From Desulfobacterales bacterium GWB2_56_26 (GTDB taxonomy: Bacteria; Desulfobacterota; Desulfobulbia; Desulfobulbales; Desulfocapsaceae), in assembly GCA_001799365.1 (NCBI GenBank), contig MGTI01000014.1, positions 1 through 43,815 on the forward strand: DNA of 43,815 bases. The letters are read 5' to 3'. The notes beneath the pieces were generated by a model, which was given only the letters and a program-made list of their open reading frames with translations, was not told the origin of the DNA and searched no databases. A program made the position numbers and the translations under genes. Positions within the stretch are counted from its first letter, which is position 1, and every line of letters begins with the position of its first letter. Below, one piece after another: positions 26,814 to 37,214 of the stretch.

Positions 26814-28864
26814 AGGGTTGTTTCTTCCAGCAGGGGATTGATACGGATTTTCCCGCTGCCGAGCTGCAGCTGCTTTTTCTTCTCGCTTTGGCGGATGGTC
26901 TCCCGTTGCAGATGAAACCGCTGGGCGACGATCGCCGGGTCGATGAGGGCTTTTCCCACCAGATCCTTCACATCGTCATCGATCGGCGAGGGAATTTTTC
27001 CATCCACCAGACTCGCCACATTCCCTTTTGCCGTACCGGCTGCCGTCCCCACTGCCAGTTGCCGGCGGTTGTCGACCTGGGAGTCGGGTTTGTCGAACGT
27101 GCCGGTAATCGTCAACGGCAATGAAGGCTTACCTTTCGCCTGCTTCGCCACCTCGCCCTGCGGCGCAACCTGCAGATTCCAGGTCCTGCCGGGGATATTC
27201 GCTCCGCCGCCTACGGCCATGGCCACGGCGGGTGAGGTGAGGGTCGCTTCACGAATGGTCAACAGACCACCCTCGATGGTCACGACACCTTTCAGCTCGG
27301 AGAAATCGGTCCGCAGACTTTTTCTCTCATCTGCAGGTCCGGCTTCGACAAGTGCCCGTCGCTCTATCGACCGGGCCAGATCGACACCCAAGAGCGCCCC
27401 GTCAAGACAGGCAAACGAGGCTTCGCCGGAAAGGCTCTTCTGCCGTGCAGCCGACAAATTTCCGGAGAACTCAATAGTCATGTCGCCCGCCAAGGTTCCG
27501 GTCAGGATATCCCGGCCGGCCATCTCCCGCATCATGGTCTCCGCCTCGACCCCTTGCACCTGCACGCCAACCCGCATTCTGGGCATCTCACCTGAAAGAT
27601 CCGCGGTAAGATTTGCCTGCAGTTGTCCGCCATACAACTGCATGGAGGCGTTAATGAGGGTTAGGATGCCCTCTTTCCCGCCGATGGTGGCCTTGACAGC
27701 GGATCCGGTGGCCCCATACATTTTCAGCGATTGAACGTTCATGGACCCGGCAAAAGCAGCGGTCCCGGCCAGACGATGTATCATCCCCATCGCCGAATTT
27801 TCATGTTTCACCTTGGCGGATTCCACTTCCTCCCGATTTCCGGGAAGAAAATACCGGTCGAGATCCAAACGATCGATGTTGAGGGAAAAGTCGACATCCG
27901 GTTTTTTCATGTCTTTCACCTCGCCGGAAAAAACTATGGTAGTGTCATCAAGCCGCGCGGTGCCCTTCTCGACAGTCAGGCCATCCCGCCTGCCCTTGAC
28001 TGCCAGCTCGAGCCCCACTGCCTGAAAGGTCGCGGGATCGGCTGCGTCGACCGGGAAAGGGACTGCCAGGGCGGCGAACAGTTTCCTCGGCGAAAACGAA
28101 GACAGGTTGAGAGCAACATCGTAGACGGGTGCTGTGCCCCAGTTCTCCACCTTGCCCTGCACCTGCCCCTGCAGTGTTTCCATGAGATGAAAACCGATAT
28201 CCAGCGGAAAAGACTCATCGCCCTGCTTGTGCCCGAACGGGCCTATCCTCCCCTCAAGGGCGATCGGCCGACCATCATAGGACGCCTTGAAATCGAGGGC
28301 TATGTGGCGATCCGCCTGCACATTGTTCAACAGAAGCATCAGATCTTCGACGCTGTGGCGGACATGATTGGTCCTGTCGATCCAGTTCACCTTGCCATCC
28401 GTCACCGCCAGCAGCGTGCAGAAAATGCTGTCCTGCAAAAAATCGAGCCGCGGTAGCGCCATCGACCGCAGCATTTCCCAGTTGTCCTTGCCGTCACTAT
28501 TCTTCTCGAGATTAACCTCAAGACCGCCCACCACAAACCGGCTGATCCGGATTTCTTTTTTGAGCAGGGGCAGCAGTTTGATCCGTGCCTCGAAAGAGTC
28601 GATCTTAACAAGCGCATCGCTCACGAATCCGGGAGGGTTGCCAAGTTTTAAGTCGGAAAAGGTAAGGCTCAGCCATGGAAAAAAAGAAACCGCCACATCC
28701 GAACCGATCGAAAACGGCCGGCCCGAGGCCTCACTTATGCTTTTCTCGATCTCCGGCACATACCTCTGAACATTGATGAGAACCGGCATAAGCATGACGG
28801 TTACAACCAGAAGAAAAATAAAAATCACGATGGGGAAGATCCCATATTTCAATATCTTGTTCAT
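26810..28864 (-). CDS. AsmA family protein
   Basis: Single N-terminal TM, VQRYVPEIEKSISEASGRPFSIGSDVAVSFFPWLSLTFSDLKLGNPPGF...; AsmA-like C-terminus. Confidence 0.9.
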   Translation of the reverse strand: MNKILKYGIFPIVIFIFLLVVTVMLMPVLINVQRYVPEIEKSISEASGRPFSIGSDVAVSFFPWLSLTFSDLKLGNPPGFVSDALVKIDSFEARIKLLPLLKKEIRISRFVVGGLEVNLEKNSDGKDNWEMLRSMALPRLDFLQDSIFCTLLAVTDGKVNWIDRTNHVRHSVEDLMLLLNNVQADRHIALDFKASYDGRPIALEGRIGPFGHKQGDESFPLDIGFHLMETLQGQVQGKVENWGTAPVYDVALNLSSFSPRKLFAALAVPFPVDAADPATFQAVGLELAVKGRRDGLTVEKGTARLDDTTIVFSGEVKDMKKPDVDFSLNIDRLDLDRYFLPGNREEVESAKVKHENSAMGMIHRLAGTAAFAGSMNVQSLKMYGATGSAVKATIGGKEGILTLINASMQLYGGQLQANLTADLSGEMPRMRVGVQVQGVEAETMMREMAGRDILTGTLAGDMTIEFSGNLSAARQKSLSGEASFACLDGALLGVDLARSIERRALVEAGPADERKSLRTDFSELKGVVTIEGGLLTIREATLTSPAVAMAVGGGANIPGRTWNLQVAPQGEVAKQAKGKPSLPLTITGTFDKPDSQVDNRRQLAVGTAAGTAKGNVASLVDGKIPSPIDDDVKDLVGKALIDPAIVAQRFHLQRETIRQSEKKKQLQLGSGKIRINPLLEETTL

Positions 28865-29278
28865 TTACTGCTCCAGACAACTCCAACTTTTCACATATAT
28901 TTTTGGGACAGATGCCCGGTGACCGGGCGGCGCACATCCCCATTACGGTAAATCCTGCCGCAGACATTTTTTCGGACTGATACCTGAATAACCGTTTCCA
29001 CCCCCGGTGGGTATCGCAAACAGAAAAAAGTACTGATGTATTGCTATCATATAGAGAGGAGAAATTTCCAGCAACAAATATCCTGCAGACATTCCCGGAC
29101 TCTCTCATCCTTGAAATGTTTCGGCGCGGAAGAAAATAGCCCTTGTGCAATTTTTTTGACAGGAAGTCTTCTTGCTTTACCTTCTTTTGTGAAGACCGCC
29201 TGCTGCTCATTGTAACGTTCACAAAATTCAAAAAAGAATCTAATGCCCAAGAACTTTCAAAATGACGTCTTCCAGGCA

Positions 29279-29366
29279 GGGTGCACTCTGTGCACCAATG
29301 AAATCAGGATGGTGCGCACGGCGCACCCTACGAATTTGGGTGCACGTAGGGTGCGCCATGCGCACC
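29279..29366. repeat. REP family B cluster (three units)
   Basis: GGTGCACTCTGTGCACC (decayed), GGTGCGCACGGCGCACCCTACG, CGTAGGGTGCGCCATGCGCACC; flank CCGGATGCCCGAAAA shared with the 21.6 kb copy. Confidence 0.75.
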
Positions 29367-29442
29367 GAAAATCCGGATGCCCGAAAAGCTGATAGCTGAC
29401 TGCTGAACGTTTATGGCGTTTTCTTAACTTACAGGAGGTTAT

Positions 29443-30351
29443 ATGAAAACACACGCAGAGGCAATGGTACTCGCCTCTTTTGCCGCCGATTCCCTCGCCC
29501 TGGGAGTCCACTGGATCTATGACACCAACCGAATTGCCGTGGAGTTCGGCAGGGTCGTCGACCTGCTCCCGCCGGAACCCGGCGGGTACCATCCGACCAA
29601 ACAGAAAGGCGAATTCACCCACTACGGCGACCAGGGTTTTCATCTGCTCCAGCACCTGGTGCGCCATCAGGGGAAATTTGATCCGGCAGCCTACGCCGGA
29701 GAATGGCGGGACTTCTTCACCGGCTACCCTGGCTATATGGATAAAGCCACCAAAGCCACCCTGCACAACATGGAAACGGGCATGCCCATGACAGCCTGCG
29801 GTTCCCCCTCCACCGATCTCGGCGGCGCGGCCAGAATTGCCCCGCTCATTTATCGCTATCGCGACGACCTTGATCTGCTGGTCAGGGCAGTCAAAGAGCA
29901 AACTGCCTTAACCCACACCGGATCCGGAATAGAGGATGGCGCCCTGTTTATCGCGAGAAGCTGCTACGCCATCCTGCACGGCGCCAACATCCAGGAGGCC
30001 TTCACCCAAGCTCTCGATTGCAGTATCGACGATGTGGATCTCGATCTTCGCCTCAACAAAAGCATCGCAGCCGAAAACATGAGTGTCTTCCAGGCGGTGC
30101 AGGAATTCGGCCCGATGTGCGCAGTCAACGCCGCCCTGCCGGGGGCGGTCTGCACCGCTTTGCGTCACGCGGACAATCTGGAGGAGGCGCTGATCGAAAC
30201 GGTCATGGCCGGCGGCGATTCGGCGGCACGGGGAATGGTGGTCGGCATGGTACTCGGCGCCTCTCTCGGCAGGAATGCCATTCCGCGGCGCTGGCTGGAA
30301 GGCATGACGAAATATCGGGAGATCGAGGCGGCCCTGGAAAAACTGCCATGA
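29443..30351 (+). CDS. ADP-ribosylglycohydrolase (DraG) family protein
   Basis: MVLASFAADSLALGVHWIYD...TKATLHNM...GGDSAARGMVVGMVLGASLGRNAIPRRWLEGM. Confidence 0.88.
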   Translation: MKTHAEAMVLASFAADSLALGVHWIYDTNRIAVEFGRVVDLLPPEPGGYHPTKQKGEFTHYGDQGFHLLQHLVRHQGKFDPAAYAGEWRDFFTGYPGYMDKATKATLHNMETGMPMTACGSPSTDLGGAARIAPLIYRYRDDLDLLVRAVKEQTALTHTGSGIEDGALFIARSCYAILHGANIQEAFTQALDCSIDDVDLDLRLNKSIAAENMSVFQAVQEFGPMCAVNAALPGAVCTALRHADNLEEALIETVMAGGDSAARGMVVGMVLGASLGRNAIPRRWLEGMTKYREIEAALEKLP

Positions 30352-30621
30352 GAGAATTACAATCTGCCACAGCAATTACCATCTGCACTTTCGAATTACA
30401 TTTTGGAAACGGAAAGAGAGATTTATGTAATTGAGCTTCTCCGCCAAAATGTCCAAACTCGAAAATTAGCTGAGATAACTCCACGTCCGCAGAACATGCA
30501 CTTTCGGGCGACATTGGCACATGACTTGCATTAATCTTTGAACTCCCACACGGGAGATTCCCAAGCCCCCCCAATCGGGTAGAATCTACGCAGTTTGTAT
30601 TTTCTGCCCGATTTCTTTTTT

Positions 30622-30675
30622 AGGAGCCGTTACGAAATAACCAGGCCATTTTCACCCCATTTCGTTACGGCTCCT
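30622..30675. repeat. 17-bp inverted repeat (16/17), palindromic element or terminator
   Basis: AGGAGCCGTTACGAAAT-N20-ATTTCGTTACGGCTCCT. Confidence 0.7.
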
Positions 30676-30745
30676 TAGACCGTTCCGAGCATTACCTTGG
30701 CCATGTTGTTTTTTGACAACGGCTCAGCTCCCCTCATTTCCACCG

Positions 30746-31504
30746 TTACCGTTCGACCATCGCTTTCCTATACTCGTAATATGCCTGTCGGGTGGCGATA
30801 TACGGATCCAGCGCGTACCTCTTCACATCCTCATACAGATCGGGATAGAGCGAGAGATTGTTCACCCTGCTGGTTGTATAATAGGCCATGTCGAGGGTCC
30901 AGTCGTCGTGAAAATAGGGAACCGGATGGAGATAGGCATCGGCTGCCAATCCCACGGAATCGCGTACACTCGATGGCCCGAAGAGCGGCCAATATAAAAA
31001 AATCCCTTCCGCCAGGCCCCATTTGCCGAGAGTCTGGCCGAAATCGGCCCGTTCGGGATCGATATCGAACTCAACAGATGCCACATCGACGAAACCGTAC
31101 ACCCCGATTGTGCTGTTGATGACAAAGCGGCTGAGGGTTTTGCCGGTAAGCTGCATATCCCCCTGCAGGAGGGCGTTGACAAGGGTGATGGGAGTTGCCA
31201 CGTTGTGGAAGAAATTGCCGAAACATTCCCGAAGCTCGCGAGGCAGCACCCGACTGTACACCCTGGTGGTCGGCTTGAGAACCCATTCATACAACTCGTC
31301 GTTTACCCTGAAGAAAAACCGGTTCATCGGTTCCAGAGGATCGCGAATCGCCAATTGCTCCTGAATTTCATCATAGCCACCAGCTTCTTCCGTCTCCTCC
31401 GTCAACAGATCCGGAAAAGGTTGATCCGGAGCGGTTTGGGCGGAGAGAGCGGCAGGGAAAAGAAAAGGGATCAGAAAAAAAAGAAACAACCGGACAGTTT
31501 TCAT
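30746..31504 (-). CDS. mlaA: MlaA (VacJ) family lipoprotein
   Basis: RDPLEPMNRFFFRVNDELYEWVLKPTTRVYSRVLPRELRECFGNFFHNVATPITLVNALLQG...INSTIGVYGFVDVA. Confidence 0.93.
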   Translation of the reverse strand: MKTVRLFLFFLIPFLFPAALSAQTAPDQPFPDLLTEETEEAGGYDEIQEQLAIRDPLEPMNRFFFRVNDELYEWVLKPTTRVYSRVLPRELRECFGNFFHNVATPITLVNALLQGDMQLTGKTLSRFVINSTIGVYGFVDVASVEFDIDPERADFGQTLGKWGLAEGIFLYWPLFGPSSVRDSVGLAADAYLHPVPYFHDDWTLDMAYYTTSRVNNLSLYPDLYEDVKRYALDPYIATRQAYYEYRKAMVER

Positions 31505-31673
31505 AAGGAGAATGGGAAAGTTGTGGATTGGGGACCGATGTCAAAGCTCGCGCAACGGGATCTCGGGTCTCTGAAATAACTTCGTGAATGATTAGAACAT
31601 TATTCTGGCAATTGATTATCAATAAGTCAATCGATAACGGCAGAAAAAGCGCAGCGAAATCTCACTCCCCTGG

Positions 31674-34310
31674 TTAAACCATGAAGACAAACATCCCTCC
31701 CAGGGCGATGAGGAAGGTGAACGGGATTGCCAGCGCCTTCGAAGTCACCGTATCCCCGGCCATGGACCGCTCTATCACCCGGTAGGTGGCATAGAGGGAG
31801 GCGAGCAGCCCACCCATCACCGTCAGGAACTGAAGCACATAGGTGCTGTCCACGCTGATCAACCGGATATTCTCATAAACCGGCTGCATACCCAGCAACT
31901 GTTCGATATTAGGAACGATCCGCCCCGCTCCGCCGACGAAGATTTCCATGTGTACGGCCATGTAACCGCCCAGGATGAGCGGAATAATCCCGTATCCCGA
32001 AAGCGATAGCAGCAGCTTTTTGTCGATCCGCGCATAGAGCGCCTCAATCGATACCGTGAGGTAGAAGCCGACCTGGAAGAACAGAATAAGCGCAAAAAAG
32101 AGTATGCTTGCGACTCCCGCCTCAGGCAGCATCACACCCGATCCGGCAACGCTTGAAACCAGCCAGTCGACCAGTCCGGCAAACTCGCTCTGCAGGGCAA
32201 ACGGAAAAAAAATCGCCGCCATCGAGACGATGAGAAAGCTGTCCGCACTCCTGGGCGTCTCCAGAGCCCACAGCTCCTGCGGGGCAAGGCGCAGATTGAT
32301 CTGGATGGAGCTGTTGACGCAGTTCTTGACGCACTTGGCGCACATGATGCAATCCCGATTGTTATCAACCAGATACGGATGCCTGAACATCGGGCACCCG
32401 GCCATGTCGCCGTCGCCGACATAACAGGAGTGGTCCTGGCAGCGATTCAGACAGACATGTCTGTTGGAACGCAGTTCGACCACCGACGGCATCGAAAAAA
32501 TGGCGTTCACGGCCCCCAGGGGACAAATATACCGGCACCAGCTGCGCCTGGAAAACAGCACGGAAAAGAGGATGGAGCCCAAGGTGATGATCAAGATAAT
32601 GCCGCCGGTCAGATACGGATTGTGGTAGGCATCCCAGACAATCTCGACCCAGTACACCACGATACAGAGGACCGCCATGATCCAGCCGGAATAATCCTTG
32701 ATGAGCTGCGGGGTCTTGCGCTTCGGTTTGACCATGTTCTGCAGGATCGTGCCCGGCGCGGCGAGAGTGCAGACGCTGCACCAGGTTCTGGCCAGAAAAA
32801 AGAACGAGAAGAACAATACCGGCCAGCCAATGTACCAGCCGATGGTCAGCCCAAGATTGGCCTGCGGATCCCTCGGCCCGAAAAAGAGAAAGAGGACGGT
32901 GATCAGCAGCACGGTACCCACGATAAACTGGGGGACGCGGGGAAAGATCCGGCTTTCGAGAAATTTTCTGATCCAGGCGATTCTGAGGATGTTGTACTCC
33001 CACTTCCCTTCCGTTTTCGGCAGGCCGAGCAGAATCTGATCCGGGACGATCTCATCTTTTTTGGCCAGCATGACTGCCCGGCGGATCACGCTCGACAACT
33101 CGGTGAGATTGCCGGGCCAGTCGTAATTCATGAAAATCCCCAGGGTCTCCGGCGAGACCTTATGGATCTTCTTGCCGTATTCGCGGCTGAAACGGGCGAG
33201 ATAGTGCAGAACCAGCCGGGGCAGGTCCTCCTTGTGGTTGCGGAGCGGCGGGACGTGGAACTGGCAGGGCTCGAACAGGGCTAAAAGTTCGGGCAGGATT
33301 TTGCCGGTACTTTTCAAGTGGTCGATGGAATAGGTGCTGATAAAGACGATGCGCGACTGCATCGCCACCCGATTATCGCTGTCGACATGGCTATAGGTGC
33401 TGCTCTCTATGATTTTTACCAGCTTTTCCTGCAGCTCCTTCTTCATCAGGTGGATATGAGTGAATACCAGGGTGCCCCCGGTGGTCTGCTCGAAGAGCCC
33501 GGCCCGTCGGGCCTGGGCAAAGGGGAAGGCGTTCTGCTCGGTGCCGAGGAGTTTCCGCTCCAGGCGCATCGGCTCGTACTCCCGCAGATCGACCTCCCGG
33601 AACTGCCCTTCGGCCCTGCGGCTCTGCAGATGGATCTGCCTGGCGATGACCGATTTGCCGGTCCCCGCTTCTCCGGTGAGAATATACGGAGCACTGGTGG
33701 CAGCGAATTTGCCGATTATCGCCTGGGTCTTTTTGGCTGTCTTCGATTCGCGGATATCGTCGTTTTTGCGCCGGGCCAGGCGGCGCAGCTGAATGGCCGA
33801 CATGCTTTTATCCTTGAACAGGATCACATCGTCGGCCCCGGACATCTCATCCTTGCGGTGTTCGTCGCCGGGTGCATCCACCTGGTCGATGAAGGCCACC
33901 CGCAGCCGCTCCGCCAGTGCGGCATCGAGTTGCCGGTGGATTCTGCTGTTGGATAGAATGGCTATACGGAAATAGCGTTTATCGAAACAGATAACGACCA
34001 GATCGCACAGTGCCCGGACCGACAGCGACCGCGGTTTTTCCGTGAGAATGCCGGTTTCGCCGAAATGACCGCCCGGGCCGATCCTGCCGACAATCCTGGT
34101 GCCCCCGTCGTCGCGGCCGAGGAGGAGTTCGGCCTCGCCCATGGCGATGACATAGAACACCTCGCTGACATCGCCTTTCCGATAGACATACTGCCCTTCG
34201 GGGACAATCTGAACTCGGGCCACCTGGGCAAAGGAGGCGATTTCGGCGGCAGTGGCATCCCGGAAGAGGATGGAGCGCTGCAGATGTTCGGCTATGACTT
34301 CTCTTTTCAT
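31674..34310 (-). CDS. cNMP-binding domain - degenerate sigma54 AAA+ domain - membrane 4Fe-4S polyferredoxin fusion
   Basis: cNMP motif GHFGETGILTEKPRSLSVRA; Walker A ILTGEAGTGKSVIARQIH with LLGTEQNAFPFAQARRAGLFEQTTGGTLVFTHIHL (no GAFTGA, no DE); polyferredoxin CSVCTLAAPG, CRYICPLGAVNA, CIMCAKCVKNCVNSSIQINLR with multiple TM. Confidence 0.9.
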   Translation of the reverse strand: MKREVIAEHLQRSILFRDATAAEIASFAQVARVQIVPEGQYVYRKGDVSEVFYVIAMGEAELLLGRDDGGTRIVGRIGPGGHFGETGILTEKPRSLSVRALCDLVVICFDKRYFRIAILSNSRIHRQLDAALAERLRVAFIDQVDAPGDEHRKDEMSGADDVILFKDKSMSAIQLRRLARRKNDDIRESKTAKKTQAIIGKFAATSAPYILTGEAGTGKSVIARQIHLQSRRAEGQFREVDLREYEPMRLERKLLGTEQNAFPFAQARRAGLFEQTTGGTLVFTHIHLMKKELQEKLVKIIESSTYSHVDSDNRVAMQSRIVFISTYSIDHLKSTGKILPELLALFEPCQFHVPPLRNHKEDLPRLVLHYLARFSREYGKKIHKVSPETLGIFMNYDWPGNLTELSSVIRRAVMLAKKDEIVPDQILLGLPKTEGKWEYNILRIAWIRKFLESRIFPRVPQFIVGTVLLITVLFLFFGPRDPQANLGLTIGWYIGWPVLFFSFFFLARTWCSVCTLAAPGTILQNMVKPKRKTPQLIKDYSGWIMAVLCIVVYWVEIVWDAYHNPYLTGGIILIITLGSILFSVLFSRRSWCRYICPLGAVNAIFSMPSVVELRSNRHVCLNRCQDHSCYVGDGDMAGCPMFRHPYLVDNNRDCIMCAKCVKNCVNSSIQINLRLAPQELWALETPRSADSFLIVSMAAIFFPFALQSEFAGLVDWLVSSVAGSGVMLPEAGVASILFFALILFFQVGFYLTVSIEALYARIDKKLLLSLSGYGIIPLILGGYMAVHMEIFVGGAGRIVPNIEQLLGMQPVYENIRLISVDSTYVLQFLTVMGGLLASLYATYRVIERSMAGDTVTSKALAIPFTFLIALGGMFVFMV

Positions 34311-34374
34311 ACAACGTTGTCTGCCGCACCGGCGGGTAAACCGGCGGCAGCCTTATCGACAGGTCGGGAGCCCG

Positions 34375-35292
34375 TCAGATTTGCAAATGACGCTCGATTA
34401 CCTCGGCGATGAGCGGGGCCACGGAATAGACGTCGAGCAGATCGTCGCTTTCCCGTCCCGGATAGGTGTCCGATCCCATCACCCGCGAGATAGGCCCTTC
34501 CCGGAACTTTTTCATGGAGTCGCCTGCCATCACCAGATGGGTGGCGTGGGCCACAACTTCTTTTGCCCCCGCCTCCAGGCACCGGGTCGCGGTCTGCAGG
34601 ATCGAGCCGCCGGTGCGGATCATATCGTCGCAGATTATCACCGTCTTCCCTCGCACGGCGCTCGAAACCTGACCGACGATGGTCTTGTCGGTATCGTAGC
34701 GGTCTTTATCCGCCGCGGTATGAGGGCAATTCAAAATGCTCGCGAGTCGGGCGATCCTCTTGGAAAAACCGTAGTCGGGAGAAACCAGCACGTAATTCTG
34801 CAGCCCACTCTTTCTGATTTTTTCAATAACCAGATCGTCGGTCCAGACATGCTTGGTGCTGACCTCGCCGCCATGGGCATGGAGAACCGCCTCGGAGTGG
34901 AGATCGATAAAGGCGACGAAATCCGGCCGTGCCCGGAAAATCTGCCGGGTCCTGGTTATGCCTTTCGGGATCTCGTGGGAATTGGGTTTGGCCCTCTCCA
35001 TGGTGGAATAGCCGAGAAACGGAATGACGACATTGATCGATGCGGCATTCCAGTATCTCGCCCCTGTGATGAGGTCGAGCAATTCCTGCTGGGAGGAGTC
35101 GTCATGGGTCACGCCGACAATGACCAGATCCTTGCCGGAAATGGACTGGGGGAAGGCATGGTAGCGTTCCCCGTCGGCAAAGCGCTTACCGATCATCTCG
35201 GTGAAGGGAACCCACATCCGCTCCGCCACTTTGAAACCCAGTTCGGTGGATGCTTCGTTCGCCACCAGAATGACATTTTCCTTCTTGGTCAT
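34375..35292 (-). CDS. prs: Ribose-phosphate pyrophosphokinase family protein (divergent)
   Basis: FADGERYHAFP, VIPFLGYSTMERAKP, FIDLHSEAV, PRPP loop VIICDDMIRTGGSIL. Confidence 0.8.
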   Translation of the reverse strand: MTKKENVILVANEASTELGFKVAERMWVPFTEMIGKRFADGERYHAFPQSISGKDLVIVGVTHDDSSQQELLDLITGARYWNAASINVVIPFLGYSTMERAKPNSHEIPKGITRTRQIFRARPDFVAFIDLHSEAVLHAHGGEVSTKHVWTDDLVIEKIRKSGLQNYVLVSPDYGFSKRIARLASILNCPHTAADKDRYDTDKTIVGQVSSAVRGKTVIICDDMIRTGGSILQTATRCLEAGAKEVVAHATHLVMAGDSMKKFREGPISRVMGSDTYPGRESDDLLDVYSVAPLIAEVIERHLQI

Positions 35293-35346
35293 AGCCGCCC
35301 CGTCTCCGGAGAACGGGCTGCACCCGTCCCCCGGCAGTTTGCAGAT

Positions 35347-36435
<1,089 letters not shown>

Positions 36436-36486
36436 TTATTGTTCGGAAAAATAAGCACTTGTGCAAACAGAGATTACATCGTTGCC

Positions 36487-36546
36487 GTAGGGGCGACAAA
36501 TTTTTCACCCATTCATCGTTGCGGGCGAAAGATTTTTCGCCCCTAC
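36487..36546. repeat. REP family A head-to-head pair
   Basis: GTAGGGGCGACAAATTTTTCACCC ... GGGCGAAAGATTTTTCGCCCCTAC. Confidence 0.75.
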
Positions 36547-36554
36547 ACCACCCC

Positions 36555-37214
36555 TCATCGCCGGTCGAACGTCAAAAGAAAACGTCTTGCCCCCGAAAAA
36601 GGCAGAACACACTCCCTGACATCCGCCAGTTTGAATGCAGACCGTTCGACTACTGCGGAGGCGGCCGCCAATTCTTCCCGCCACTTTGGCCCTTTCATCA
36701 GGATCACTTGGGGGGAAGATGCTGAAAATCTCTCTACCATCGCCAGAAAAGCCCCAACCTCCGTAACCGCCCGCCCGGTGATATGGGTAAACGGCCGGGC
36801 GGCGGGCAACCGATCTTCATCTTCGACCCGGCAGCCGAGAATGGTTACATCTTTCAACCCTAAGGTCCGCACAATATGGCCGAGAAAACTGACCCTCTTT
36901 TCCCTCGGTTCAACCAAAGTGACGGTCAGTTCCGGCCGCACAGCCTTGCAGACCAGCCCGGGAAAACCCGCGCCGGTGCCGATGTCGAGCAGGTGGCAGC
37001 CAGACTCTGCCAAAAGCGGCAGGAGCGTCAGGGAATCGACAAAGTGATTTTCGACGATCTCTTCATCGGTTGCCGATTTGGCGATGAGGTTGACCTTTTT
37101 GCTCCATTTTTTCAGTTCGCTGAAATAGGTAGCCAAACGGTCGATCGATTGAGCAGGTACGGCGATTTCGAGCTTCTCAAGGCCTGCCGTCAGTTGCGCC
37201 GCAAAACCTGCCAT
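36555..37214 (-). CDS. rsmG: 16S rRNA (guanine527-N7)-methyltransferase
   Basis: HFVDSLTLLPLL...LLDIGTGAGFPGLVCKAVRPELTVTLVEPREKRVSFLGHIVRTLGL; start overlaps the hisD stop. Confidence 0.93.
   Translation of the reverse strand: MAGFAAQLTAGLEKLEIAVPAQSIDRLATYFSELKKWSKKVNLIAKSATDEEIVENHFVDSLTLLPLLAESGCHLLDIGTGAGFPGLVCKAVRPELTVTLVEPREKRVSFLGHIVRTLGLKDVTILGCRVEDEDRLPAARPFTHITGRAVTEVGAFLAMVERFSASSPQVILMKGPKWREELAAASAVVERSAFKLADVRECVLPFSGARRFLLTFDRR

Noticed and set aside
31674-34310. Calling the AAA+ fusion a sigma54 activator or a defence ATPase
   Set aside because: GAFTGA, the Walker B acidic pair and the HTH are absent, and there are no neighbouring defence genes.
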